DNA of 64,000 nt from JBOFOR01 sp051659545 (GCF_051659545.1 NZ_JBOFOR010000273.1:1-64000); one strand, 5' to 3'; positions 17,728 to 26,504 are shown, numbered from the stretch's first letter. A program made the numbers and translations. The notes: a model not told the origin generated them from the letters alone.

Positions 17728-17748
17728 ATTCGATATTTTTGTTCGAAT
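17728..17748. promoter_or_regulatory. Inverted repeat upstream of the Hsp70 cassette
   Basis: ATTCGA and TCGAAT are separated by nine bases, about 45 bases before the first gene of the cassette. The spacing equals that of the CIRCE heat-shock element, but the arm sequence does not match it. It may be an operator for a dedicated regulator. Confidence 0.35.
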
Positions 17749-17786
17749 CCCTTTATTTTTTTATCTTTTTATATAAAAAATTTCAC

Positions 17787-17848
17787 TTCGCCTGATCGAT
17801 GTTTCGGCGAAACACTTCATGTCACTAAGAATTATGCGCCTTTGCGCA
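17787..17848. other. GC-richer patch with two hairpins
   Basis: TTCGCC (17787-17792) pairs with GGCGAA (17806-17811), and TGCGC (17835-17839) with GCGCA (17844-17848). The patch is clearly less AT-rich than its surroundings and abuts the 18-base terminator hairpin. It contains no credible gene. Confidence 0.4.
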
Positions 17849-17889
17849 AAGAAGAGTGTAAACATAAAAACATGTTTACACTCTTCTTT
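17848..17889 (-). terminator. Strong hairpin downstream of sdaAA
   Basis: Perfect 18-base arms at 17848-17865 and 17872-17889 (core AGAGTGTAAACAT) have a six-base loop. No long T-run follows on either strand, so it may work as a terminator together with the next hairpin, or as an mRNA 3'-end stabiliser. Confidence 0.65.
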
Positions 17890-17914
17890 AAAACGTATCT
17901 ATAATAATTTAATA

Positions 17915-18793
17915 TTATCCAAATATTTTAGTTGTTAATGAACATCCTGTACAAGTAGCTGCAACTCCACCTAAAGCAGTTTCTCTTAACTCCATTGGAA
18001 GAGTTTTTCCAACTTTATACATAGCTGCAACTGTTTCATCAAATGGTATTATATTTAATATTCCAGCTAAACATAATTCAGCAGATATTAAAGCATTAGC
18101 AACACCTATAGCATTTCTTCCTTGGCAAGGAGCCTCAACAAGTCCAGCTATTGGGTCACATACAAGTCCCATAACGTTTTGTAAACAATGAGATGCTGCA
18201 TGTACAGCTTGCTCAACAGATCCACCCATCATTTCAACTACACCAGCAGAAGCCATAGCAGCTGCCGCTCCAGTTTCAGCTTGGCATCCACCTTCTGCAC
18301 CAGAAACTGTTGCATTTCTAGTTATTATTACACCTATTGCAGATGCAGCAAATAAAGCATCTATCATTTCTTCATCAGAGAATCCATATTCTTTACCTAT
18401 AGTAACAACTGCTCCTGGAAGTATTCCACAAGAACCCGCTGTAGGCGCAGCAACTATTAATCCCATAGAAGCATTTACTTCCATAGTACCCATAGCAGCA
18501 ACCATAGCCTTATTCATTAATTCTCCGCATACACTTCTAGATGAAGTTCTATATTTAGTTAATTTTTTAGCTTCTCCACCTATAAGTCCACCCATAGATT
18601 TTATATCTTCTTCTACTGCTTTTTCAGTAGCAGCTTTCATTATTTGAAGGCTTACAGCCATTCTTTCTCTTACTTCTTCTTTAGTTACTCCAAGAAGTTC
18701 AGCTTCTCTTTCTATACATATCTGACTCATTGTCATGTTAAATTCATTACATTTTTCTAATAATTCCGCTCCGCTTGTGAAGTTATATTTCAT
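17915..18793 (-). CDS. sdaAA: L-serine dehydratase, alpha subunit
   Basis: This is the large subunit of the oxygen-sensitive [4Fe-4S] L-serine deaminase (Ser to pyruvate and ammonia). The 292-aa protein has the cysteines expected for the cluster: one in SCGILPG, others in VCDPIAGLVEAPC and TCTGCSL near the C-terminus. AAGGAGAGA precedes the ATG. It follows sdaAB by 20 bases on the same strand. Confidence 0.95.
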   Translation of the reverse strand: MKYNFTSGAELLEKCNEFNMTMSQICIEREAELLGVTKEEVRERMAVSLQIMKAATEKAVEEDIKSMGGLIGGEAKKLTKYRTSSRSVCGELMNKAMVAAMGTMEVNASMGLIVAAPTAGSCGILPGAVVTIGKEYGFSDEEMIDALFAASAIGVIITRNATVSGAEGGCQAETGAAAAMASAGVVEMMGGSVEQAVHAASHCLQNVMGLVCDPIAGLVEAPCQGRNAIGVANALISAELCLAGILNIIPFDETVAAMYKVGKTLPMELRETALGGVAATCTGCSLTTKIFG

Positions 18794-18812
18794 TTTTGTC
18801 TCTCCTTACCTA

Positions 18813-19487
18813 TTAGAATTTGTCTAAAACTACAACTTTAGCTACTACTTCAAATTTCTTTAATTGTTCTATTAAATCATGTTCTAATTGATCATCTGTT
18901 TCTATTGTAACAAATGTGTACTCTGATTTAGCAGGCTTATTCGTTGCTAAAGTAACTATATTTTTATTATTATGAGCTAGTAATCCAGTTACAAATGATA
19001 CCGCACCTGGAATATCCTTTATTTCTAATACTACTGCAGCTCGTGATCCATTAAAGTCTAAAGCTAACCCGTCCATTTCTGTAAGCTTTATATTTCCTCC
19101 ACCTATTGAAGCACCCATAACTGTAGAGATTGAACCATCTTCTAATAACATTTCTATTTTTACTGTATTAGGATGTACATTTTCACCTAAGTCAGTTTTA
19201 ATAAACTCAAATTTAATACCTTGTTCTTTTGCTATGTCGAAAGAATTTTTTATTCTAGCATCATCTGGTTGAAAACCTAATATTCCACCAACTATTGCCT
19301 TATCAGTACCATGTCCTTTGTATGTTTCTGCAAATGATCCATGAAGTAAGAATTTAACTTCTTTAACAGGTTTACCTGCTATTTTAGATGCAGTCTTTCC
19401 TAATCTTGCAGCTCCTGCAGTATGAGAACTTGATGGTCCTATCATGTTTGGACCTACGATATCAAATACGCTATAATCTTTAGCCAT
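18813..19487 (-). CDS. sdaAB: L-serine dehydratase, beta subunit
   Basis: The small subunit (224 aa) starts with the family motif GPSSSHTAGAARLG (about 16-29) and ends with an ACT domain (about 148-220), a likely effector site. It pairs with SdaAA to form the active iron-sulfur enzyme. GAAAGAGG lies before the ATG. A large dyad covers its probable -10 region. Confidence 0.94.
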   Translation of the reverse strand: MAKDYSVFDIVGPNMIGPSSSHTAGAARLGKTASKIAGKPVKEVKFLLHGSFAETYKGHGTDKAIVGGILGFQPDDARIKNSFDIAKEQGIKFEFIKTDLGENVHPNTVKIEMLLEDGSISTVMGASIGGGNIKLTEMDGLALDFNGSRAAVVLEIKDIPGAVSFVTGLLAHNNKNIVTLATNKPAKSEYTFVTIETDDQLEHDLIEQLKKFEVVAKVVVLDKF

Positions 19488-19524
19488 TGTATTACCTCTT
19501 TCTTCTTTAAGTGTCTGTTTAAAT

Positions 19525-19571
19525 TAATTTAATATATTGTATGTAGTTTTTACATACATTATATTAAATTA
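19525..19571. promoter_or_regulatory. Dyad over the sdaAB promoter
   Basis: Arms of 21 bases at 19525-19545 and 19551-19571 match with one mismatch around a five-base spacer; the core is TGTATGTA-N5-TACATACA. A minus-strand TATAAT at 19558-19563 lies inside one arm, so a bound protein would cover the promoter. The remainder of the 343-base gap to ridA holds only the ridA terminator and AT-rich DNA. Confidence 0.5.
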
Positions 19572-19787
19572 GTTTGCTCTTTTTTAATTATTTATAGTAT
19601 TCTAATCTATATAACCTTAATTTTATATGCAAAATCTTACTTTTTTTAATTCTTACATTAAAAAATCTAACTAATTATCTATAAAAAAAACTGCTTTGTT
19701 TGATTAACTCAATGCCTAAATCTTCCAAGCCTTAGCTATACCTAAGTCCAAATTAATAATTCTCCATATTTAGGTTTAATTTAAAAT

Positions 19788-19806
19788 GACCAGTATATTA
19801 CTGGTC
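19788..19806 (-). terminator. Terminator downstream of ridA
   Basis: GACCAGTA and TACTGGTC form an eight-base stem with a three-base loop. The minus-strand tail ATTTTAAATT is only moderately T-rich. Confidence 0.6.
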
Positions 19807-19830
19807 AAATTTGCAATAATTTTATAAAAA

Positions 19831-20211
19831 TTATATTACAGCTATTACTTCTATTTCAACTCTAACGTCTTTTGGTAATCTAGCAACTTCTACACAAGCT
19901 CTAGCTGGTTTGTTTTCTCCAAAATATTCAGCGTATACTTCATTTATAGCTCCAAATTCATTCATATCTTTTATGAATACAGTAGATTTTACTACGTGTG
20001 AAAAATCTAATCCTGCCTCAGCAAGTATAGCTTGAACATTTTTTAATGATTGAGCAGTTTGTGCCTTTACATCACCTTCAACTATTTCCATAGTTTCTGG
20101 TACGAATGGAACTTGTCCTGATACAAATAACAGGTTTCCTGCTTTAACTGCTTGTGAATATGGTCCTATAGCTTTAGGTGCATTATTTGTGTGTATTACT
20201 TGATGTTTCAT
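19831..20211 (-). CDS. ridA: RidA enamine/imine deaminase
   Basis: The 126-aa protein is a full RidA/YjgF/UK114 protein. It hydrolyses the reactive 2-aminoacrylate and 2-iminobutanoate released by serine and threonine dehydratases. The active-site Arg is in the RACVEVARLP segment (about residue 105), and the conserved GPYSQAV motif lies at about 16-22. Its place between sdaAB and ilvA puts the detoxifier beside the enzymes that make its substrates. The start has GAGGAGG. Confidence 0.95.
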   Translation of the reverse strand: MKHQVIHTNNAPKAIGPYSQAVKAGNLLFVSGQVPFVPETMEIVEGDVKAQTAQSLKNVQAILAEAGLDFSHVVKSTVFIKDMNEFGAINEVYAEYFGENKPARACVEVARLPKDVRVEIEVIAVI

Positions 20212-20311
20212 TTTGTAATTCCTCCTCTTAAATATAAATCTCTAAGTATTATGATACTCTTTTTCATATTCTATTATACTATTATATTTGTAATTCTGTA
20301 CATATTTTTTT

Positions 20312-20366
20312 AAAATACAGACTTGAGGTATAGTATCTTTTATACTTTATTTTAAGTCTGTATTTT
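20312..20366. terminator. Hairpin between ilvA and ridA
   Basis: Thirteen-base perfect arms AAAATACAGACTT and AAGTCTGTATTTT surround a 29-base interior that can pair further. It lies just after the ilvA stop and may terminate or attenuate read-through to ridA. Confidence 0.65.
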
Positions 20367-20390
20367 ATTTTTCTACTTTTTATAATTAAA

Positions 20391-21602
20391 TTACATTTCC
20401 ATTATTTTAAAACCAGCTTTTTCAACAGCTTCTTTTATTTCCATCTTATGTTCATTGTTAAATGTTTCTAATTCTATTTCAAGGAATAAACTTCCTAAAG
20501 TATTTCCAAGTCTACCTAGATTAGCATTTAATATATTAGCATTTAATCCACTTACTATTTTTGTTAATTCAGCTAATCCACCTGGCTTATCTTGTATTTT
20601 TGTCTTAAATGTGAATCTTCTTCCTTCTTCACATAATGCAGTTCCTATAACTCTGTATAAAGTATTTACATCTACATTTCCTCCTGATATAACACATACA
20701 ACATTTTCATCTTTAGTTGGTACATACTTTCCACTTAATAAAGCAGCTGTCGATACAGCACCAGAACCTTCAGATACTAACTTTTGGTTTTCTACTAAGA
20801 ATAACATACCTTGAGCTATTTCACTTTCCTCAACAACAACAACTTCATCAACTAACTCTTTTATTATTTCAAAGGTCATATCTCCAGGAGTTTTAACTGC
20901 TATACCATCAGCTATTGTAGCTGCTTTAAATGCAGTTGTAACTTTTCCATTTTGTATAGATTCTTTCATTGATGGTATATTAGCTGTTTGCACCCCTATT
21001 ATTTTAACATTTGGATTTAAAGCTTTAGCAGCTACTGATATCCCAGAGATAATTCCACCGCCACCTATCGGGCATATTATAGTATCAACTTTATTATCTA
21101 ATTGTTCAAATATTTCAAGACCTATTGTTCCTTGTCCTGCCATAACATACTTGTCATTGAATGGGTGTAAAAAAGTAGCTCCACTTTCTTTTTGTAATTC
21201 TACCGCCTTTGTATAAGCATCATCATATACTAATCCATTTAGTACTACTTCAGCTCCGTACCCTTTAGTTGCTGTAACTTTTGCAAGTGGTGCAGTAGCT
21301 GGCATTACTATTGTAGCTTTTATTCCACTCATTCTAGCTCCTAATGCAACACCTTGTGCATGGTTTCCTGCACTTGATGCTATAACACCATTTGCTTTTT
21401 CTTGTTCAGTTAAGTTTGCTATTTTATTACAAGCACCTCTAACTTTGAAAGAACCTGTTTTTTGTAAGTTTTCACATTTGTAGAAAACATTTGCCCCCGT
21501 CATATCACTTAATTTAACACTTTCTAGTATATCTGTCTTTTTTACTATATCTTTTATAGTTTCTCTAGCTTCTTGTATATCTTGTAAAGTAACTTTTGTC
21601 AT
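20391..21602 (-). CDS. ilvA: Threonine ammonia-lyase (IlvA/TdcB type)
   Basis: This PLP enzyme converts threonine to 2-oxobutanoate and ammonia. The PLP lysine is in KTGSFKVRGA (about residue 51), and the glycine loop GGGGIISG binds the phosphate. A single C-terminal ACT domain (about 325-400) makes it the 403-aa form common in clostridia, which may be catabolic or biosynthetic. AAAGGGAG precedes the ATG. Its 304-base upstream gap contains the leuS terminator and a copy of a dispersed repeat; I see no T-box or riboswitch for ilvA itself. Confidence 0.93.
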   Translation of the reverse strand: MTKVTLQDIQEARETIKDIVKKTDILESVKLSDMTGANVFYKCENLQKTGSFKVRGACNKIANLTEQEKANGVIASSAGNHAQGVALGARMSGIKATIVMPATAPLAKVTATKGYGAEVVLNGLVYDDAYTKAVELQKESGATFLHPFNDKYVMAGQGTIGLEIFEQLDNKVDTIICPIGGGGIISGISVAAKALNPNVKIIGVQTANIPSMKESIQNGKVTTAFKAATIADGIAVKTPGDMTFEIIKELVDEVVVVEESEIAQGMLFLVENQKLVSEGSGAVSTAALLSGKYVPTKDENVVCVISGGNVDVNTLYRVIGTALCEEGRRFTFKTKIQDKPGGLAELTKIVSGLNANILNANLGRLGNTLGSLFLEIELETFNNEHKMEIKEAVEKAGFKIMEM

Positions 21603-21812
21603 TATATTTTGTCTCCCTTTATTTATATAAATTTAATATTTTTTTTTCTAACAATTTTTATTCTATACTCTTTTTTTACAAAAATCAACACGAAATTTTT
21701 ATTTCATAATCTTTTAATTTTTCTAAATAGATTTAAATTTTAAGCTAATTTACTAAACTTATTAATTTAATAAGCATTTTTCAATGATTATACTTATTTT
21801 TTAATATTGTCT

Positions 21813-21872
21813 GATGTTGCTTAAATATAGCAACTTATTCACATTTTGAGTTAATATAATTCCTTAAGCGTA
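21813..21872. repeat. Dispersed intergenic repeat, copy 1, with DnaA-like box
   Basis: This 60-base segment is closely repeated at 34943-35004, with only a few substitutions and small indels. It contains the small dyad GTTGC-N9-GCAAC, the DnaA-box-like TTATTCACA (21835-21843) and a conserved TATAAT. Both copies lie directly beyond an intrinsic terminator. Confidence 0.75.
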
Positions 21873-21903
21873 AAAAAGAGAAAACTTAAAGTTCTCTCTT
21901 TTT
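21873..21903 (-). terminator. Terminator downstream of leuS
   Basis: AAAAAGAGA-AACT pairs with AGTT-TCTCTTTTT with one internal mismatch and a three-base loop. It lies just after the leuS stop codon. Confidence 0.75.
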
Positions 21904-21906
21904 AAT

Positions 21907-24327
21907 CTACTTAACTACTATATTAACTAATTTTTTAGGAACTGCTACTACTTTTACTATAGTTTTTCCTTCAACTAGTGCTTTTATTTTCTCATCTTCC
22001 ATTGCTACTTTTTCCATTTCATCTTTAGTTATATTAGTAGCAACACTTAATTTTCCTCTAACTTTACCATTAACTTGAACTACTATTTCAACTTCATCCT
22101 TAACTAATGCAGTTTCATCGTATTTAGGCCAGCTTATATCAAATACACTTCCTTCTTTATCTACCATAGTCCATAGTTCTTCACCCATATGTGGTGCAAA
22201 TGGTGCAAGTATAGCTATTATTGTTTCTATACCTTCTTTTATAACAGCATTATTTCTGTTATCTAATTCTTTATACTTATACATCTCATTTATTAATTCC
22301 ATTAAAGCAGATATAGCAGTATTGAATCCAAATTTTTCATTTAAGTCTTCTGTTACTTTCTTTAAAGTAGCACTTATTGTATATCTCATTGCTTTATCTT
22401 CTTTAGTTAAATCTCCTAAAGTAGCCTCAACTTTAGCTAAATCTGATAACTCATCAACTAATCTATATACTCTGTTTAAGAATCTAAAGCATCCTTCAAC
22501 ACCTTGATCTGACCACTCTAAGTCTCTCTCTGGTGGTGCAGCAAATAATACGAATAATCTTGCAGTATCTACACCAAACTCTTCTATTATTTCTACTGGT
22601 GCAACAACATTTCCTTTAGACTTACTCATCTTAGTTCCATCTTTAAGAACCATACCTTGAGTTAACAAGTTCTTGAAAGGTTCTTTAAAGTCTAACATTC
22701 CCATTGAATTGAATGCTTTTACAAAGAATCTAGAGTAAAGAAGATGTAATATAGCATGTTCTACTCCACCTATATATTGATCAACTGGCATCCAGTTGTT
22801 AACTGCATCTTTACCAAATGGTTCTTCTGTATTTTTAGGATCTATATATCTTAAGAAATACCAAGAAGAATCTACGAAAGTATCCATTGTGTCTGCTTCT
22901 CTTCTAGCAGATTTTCCACAACATGGACAAGTAGCATTCATAAATGTTTTTGAAGTTGTAAGTGGTGATTCACCTTTACCTGTAAATTCTACATCTGTTG
23001 GTAATAATATTGGTAAGTTTTCTTTCTTTTCTGGAACTATACCACATTCTTCACAGTATACTACAGGTATTGGACATCCCCAATATCTTTGTCTAGAAAG
23101 TAACCAGTCTCTTAATCTATAGTTTACTGTTTTCTTTCCTCTTCCCATTTCTTCTATTTTTTCTATTATTCCTTCAAATGCCTTATCAGCATCCATTCCA
23201 TCAAACTCTTCAGAGTTTATCATTATGTTATCTTCATTTATTACTGGTACTACTTCTAAGTTGTACTTAGTTGCAAATTCAGCATCTCTTTCGTCATGTG
23301 CAGGAACTGCCATAACTGCACCTGTTCCATAATCAGCAAGTACATAGTTAGCTATCCATAATTCAACTTTCTTGCCGTTTAATGGATTTATAACATGCTT
23401 TCCTATAAACATACCTTCTTTTTCAACTTCACTTGAAGTTCTTTCTATTTCAGTCATTGTATGCATTTTTGCAACAAATGTATCTACTGCTTCTTCGTAT
23501 TCTGTTCCATCAACTAATTCTTTAACTAATCTATGTTCTGGAGCTAAAACCATATAAGATACTCCATATGTAGTATCAGGTCTAGTTGTAAATACTGTTA
23601 TAGACTTGTCACTTCCATCTATATCAAAAGTTATTTCAGCCCCAGTACTCTTTCCTATCCAGTTCTTTTGCATAGTTTTAACTTTTTCTGGCCAACCATC
23701 TAAAGTATCTATATCTTGAAGTAATTCTTCAGCAAAATGAGTTGTTTTGAAATACCATTGTTCTAAGTCTTTTTTAACTACTACTGAATCACATCTTTCA
23801 CACGCACCTTGTACTACTTGCTCATTTGCAAGAACTGTTTCACAAGATGGACACCAGTTTACGAAAGATTTTTTCTTATATGCAAATCCATGTTCTAACA
23901 TTTTCAAGAATATTTCTTGAGTAAATTTATAGTACTCAGGAGTTGAAGTTGCTATTTCTCTATCCCAGTCAAAACTAAGACCTAATGTCTTTAACTGTTC
24001 TCTCATGTCTGCTATATTTTCCATAGTCCACTTATCAGGATGTATTCCATGCTTTATTGCAGCATTTTCTGCAGGAAGTCCAAATGAGTCCCACCCCATT
24101 GGATGTAGAACATTATATCCTTGCATCTTTTTAAATCTAGCAACTACGTCACCTATTGAATAGTTTCTAACGTGACCCATATGTAATTTCCCTGATGGAT
24201 AAGGGAACATTTCTAGTGCATAATATTTAGGCTTTGTTGCGTCACTAGTATCTGTTTTATATTGTTCATTTTTTTCCCAAGTTTTTTGCCATTTAGGCTC
24301 AATTTCATTTGGCTTATAAACGTTCAT
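21907..24327 (-). CDS. leuS: Leucyl-tRNA synthetase
   Basis: This class I synthetase (806 aa) charges tRNA-Leu. The HIGH motif appears as HMGH (in GKLHMGHVRNYS, about 49-52) and the second signature as KMSKS. A zinc-type CxxC region (CPSCETV...CERC) and the CP1 editing domain lie between them, with the anticodon-binding and C-terminal domains after. AGGAGG precedes the ATG. Expression is expected to be controlled by the T-box leader directly upstream. Confidence 0.98.
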   Translation of the reverse strand: MNVYKPNEIEPKWQKTWEKNEQYKTDTSDATKPKYYALEMFPYPSGKLHMGHVRNYSIGDVVARFKKMQGYNVLHPMGWDSFGLPAENAAIKHGIHPDKWTMENIADMREQLKTLGLSFDWDREIATSTPEYYKFTQEIFLKMLEHGFAYKKKSFVNWCPSCETVLANEQVVQGACERCDSVVVKKDLEQWYFKTTHFAEELLQDIDTLDGWPEKVKTMQKNWIGKSTGAEITFDIDGSDKSITVFTTRPDTTYGVSYMVLAPEHRLVKELVDGTEYEEAVDTFVAKMHTMTEIERTSSEVEKEGMFIGKHVINPLNGKKVELWIANYVLADYGTGAVMAVPAHDERDAEFATKYNLEVVPVINEDNIMINSEEFDGMDADKAFEGIIEKIEEMGRGKKTVNYRLRDWLLSRQRYWGCPIPVVYCEECGIVPEKKENLPILLPTDVEFTGKGESPLTTSKTFMNATCPCCGKSARREADTMDTFVDSSWYFLRYIDPKNTEEPFGKDAVNNWMPVDQYIGGVEHAILHLLYSRFFVKAFNSMGMLDFKEPFKNLLTQGMVLKDGTKMSKSKGNVVAPVEIIEEFGVDTARLFVLFAAPPERDLEWSDQGVEGCFRFLNRVYRLVDELSDLAKVEATLGDLTKEDKAMRYTISATLKKVTEDLNEKFGFNTAISALMELINEMYKYKELDNRNNAVIKEGIETIIAILAPFAPHMGEELWTMVDKEGSVFDISWPKYDETALVKDEVEIVVQVNGKVRGKLSVATNITKDEMEKVAMEDEKIKALVEGKTIVKVVAVPKKLVNIVVK

Positions 24328-24365
24328 TAAAATTTCCTCCTATGTAATTTATTAAATTTTTTTAT

Positions 24366-24580
24366 AAAAAAATCCTCTATCACTAAACATTACGTTTAGG
24401 GACGAGGATTAACTTCGCGGTACCACCCTAATTAGCCTATTACTAGACTCTCTTAAATAGTCTTTATGCCAACTACGGCTAAATAGATTTATCTAGCAAG
24501 TTCAAAGATATATTTTGCTAGTTCACACCACCACTAGCTCTCTGAAAAAAACATATTCTTTTACTACTCTAGTCTATTCA
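24366..24580 (-). promoter_or_regulatory. T-box leader of leuS (specifier CUU)
   Basis: The T-box sequence AGGGTGGTACCGCG (24416-24429, minus strand) is intact. Stem I is closed by ACTAG/CTAG and holds the AGTA motif and a specifier loop GAA-CTT-G, giving a leucine specifier at 24498-24500. The AGAGA and GGTGGTGTGA elements lie in the distal arm. The terminator is AATCCTC/GAGGATT with an inner CTAAAC/GTTTAG and a T-run (24366-24410). Uncharged tRNA-Leu should stabilise the antiterminator and raise leuS expression. Confidence 0.92.
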
Positions 24581-24621
24581 ATATTACGAATTTTCAATTA
24601 TAATAATTTATATTAACATTT

Positions 24622-24990
24622 TTATGCTAGTGTGTCAACATCTACGTATGGAGCATCTTTCCATAGCTTTTCTAAGTTATAGAACGCTCTGTTTTCTTCA
24701 TTAAATACATGGACCATAACATCACCATAATCAAGAAGAATCCATACTTGAGAATCATGTCCTTCTTTTCCTCTAGCTTCTATTCCATGTTTAGTTAATT
24801 CATCTTCTACGTTATCAGCGATCGCTTTTACTTGTCTTTGTGAAGAAGCTGTTGCTATAACAAAATATTCACATAAACTTGAAACTGCTCCTACATTTAT
24901 TATAGATATATCTTGTCCTAATTTATCATCTATTGCATCGTATATAACTTTTGTAATATTTTCTACTGTCATATTATTTTCTATTGTCAT
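24622..24990 (-). CDS. rsfS: Ribosomal silencing factor RsfS
   Basis: RsfS (iojap/YbeB) binds L14 on the 50S subunit and blocks joining with 30S in starved cells. The 122-aa product shows the family core (VGAVSSLCEYFVIAT, then SQVWILLDYGDVMVHVF and YNLEKLW). The frame could start at 25023, but GGTAGGA lies eight bases upstream of the ATG at 24990, which is preferred; a further ATG six codons on is possible. It closes a nadD-yqeK-rsfS run. Confidence 0.9.
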   Translation of the reverse strand: MTIENNMTVENITKVIYDAIDDKLGQDISIINVGAVSSLCEYFVIATASSQRQVKAIADNVEDELTKHGIEARGKEGHDSQVWILLDYGDVMVHVFNEENRAFYNLEKLWKDAPYVDVDTLA

Positions 24991-25113
24991 ATTATTTCCT
25001 ACCTTTCTTAGTTTTAAGCACATTTAACTATTATACCATAAATAATACTACTTCAACTACGGTATTTTAATTTTTAATATACCATATTGATTTAAATATA
25101 CTTAATTTAAATT

Positions 25114-25695
25114 CTATTTATTATTTGATGTGATTTCTTTTAAAATATAATTTCTAGCTTTTATCGTTCTAGAATGTATAAGTTGATTATTCTCTATCAC
25201 AAACTTTATAGTATTATTAAAAGAAATTAATAAAGCCTGATCGATTTCACCATTATAAACCAACTCTCTAAGTGAATCTATCCCCGAAAAATTTCTTCCT
25301 TCTTCTATCAAGTCCGCTAAGTAAATTATTTTTTCTAATAAATTCATATCTTCTTTACCTGTAGTATGATACTTTATAGAATTAATTATGTCCTCATCTT
25401 CTATACCTAATTCATATTGTGCAATATAAGATCCTATTGCACTGTGTGATAAAGCTATATTATTAGTCTCTAGTTCATCTAAATAGATTTCATACTTATT
25501 TACATAATAATTGACTTCATCATAGTTTAAATATTTTGCACAATCATGTACAATACCTGCTAAGTATGCTTTTTCTTTATCATAATTGTATATCTCACTT
25601 AGTTTAGCAGCACAATTTGCAACATTTAAGGAGTGATTAAACCTTCTCTTAGGTAGCATATCCATAATCTTTTTATTAATATTTTCTAAATCCAT
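25114..25695 (-). CDS. yqeK: HD-domain Ap4A hydrolase YqeK
   Basis: YqeK cleaves diadenosine tetraphosphate symmetrically to ADP. The HD-domain metal ligands are seen as His in NHSLNVA (about 20), HD in IVHDCAKY (about 50-51), the later His residues and Asp in YLADLIEEGR. The length of 193 aa is normal. Its ATG directly follows the nadD stop codon, so the two are translationally coupled. Confidence 0.92.
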   Translation of the reverse strand: MDLENINKKIMDMLPKRRFNHSLNVANCAAKLSEIYNYDKEKAYLAGIVHDCAKYLNYDEVNYYVNKYEIYLDELETNNIALSHSAIGSYIAQYELGIEDEDIINSIKYHTTGKEDMNLLEKIIYLADLIEEGRNFSGIDSLRELVYNGEIDQALLISFNNTIKFVIENNQLIHSRTIKARNYILKEITSNNK

Positions 25696-26385
25696 CTACT
25701 CCTCCTCATTTTTGTATAATCTATTATTGTAAATATATTTTTGTACAGATTCCGGAACTAAGTACCTCACTGATTTTTCTTCTTTTACTTGATCTCTTAT
25801 ATAAGTTGATGATATGTCTAAAGATGGTACATACACACTTATAATTCTGGCATCATATTTTTTAGTTAAATGTTCTATTTTTTCTTGCGCTCTTAACAAA
25901 CTTATCCCCGGTCTTGTAGCAGCTATAAAGGTTGCCATTTTAAAGTTTTCTTCTACATCCTTCCAAGTTTCGATATCGCAAATAGCATCCGCCCCTGTTA
26001 TAAAGTATATATCTGCGTTTACATATTTTTCTTTTATATATTTTAATGTGTCTACAGTATAAGTTTTACTACTTCTTTCTATTTCTAAATCTGATACTAT
26101 AAAGTCATCATTATTTCTCGTAGCAAGTACTACCATTTTATATCTATCATATTTATCCGCTATATTGCTTTGTTTATGCGGAGGATTACCTGAAGGTATA
26201 AATATTATTTTGTCTAATTTATACTTGTCTCTAATAAATTCAGCTGTTGCTAAATGTGCGTAGTGTATTGGATCAAATGTGCCTCCCATTATTCCTATTT
26301 TAATCCTTTTATTACTTCTTCTAAATGTCTCTAGTTTATCACTATTTCTAATTTCAGCCGTATTAATTAGATTATTAATATCCAT
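25696..26385 (-). CDS. nadD: Nicotinate-nucleotide adenylyltransferase
   Basis: NadD makes deamido-NAD from nicotinate mononucleotide and ATP. The nucleotidyltransferase motif GGTFDPIHYAH (about 35-45) and the C-terminal ISSTYIRDQV motif are clear. About 29 extra residues precede the usual start. GGAGACG precedes the ATG at 26385, but an internal start cannot be excluded. It diverges from recX. Confidence 0.95.
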   Translation of the reverse strand: MDINNLINTAEIRNSDKLETFRRSNKRIKIGIMGGTFDPIHYAHLATAEFIRDKYKLDKIIFIPSGNPPHKQSNIADKYDRYKMVVLATRNNDDFIVSDLEIERSSKTYTVDTLKYIKEKYVNADIYFITGADAICDIETWKDVEENFKMATFIAATRPGISLLRAQEKIEHLTKKYDARIISVYVPSLDISSTYIRDQVKEEKSVRYLVPESVQKYIYNNRLYKNEEE

Positions 26386-26504
26386 CTTTCGTCTCCTTTA
26401 TTGCAATTATATTATTATTGTATCATTATTTTTTATTTATTAAAGGTTATAAATTATTTTTTTAGTGTATAATTATAATATTACATATATTAAGGAGATA
26501 TATA

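Noticed and set aside
17848..17889. CIRCE heat-shock element beside the Hsp70 cassette
   Set aside because: AGAGTG appears in the arm, but the 18-base arms and six-base loop do not match TTAGCACTC-N9-GAGTGCTAA, and it lies behind sdaAA.
17677..17904. 75-residue plus-strand frame in the hairpin patch
   Set aside because: It runs through the terminator hairpin and the cassette promoter, with no ribosome binding site.
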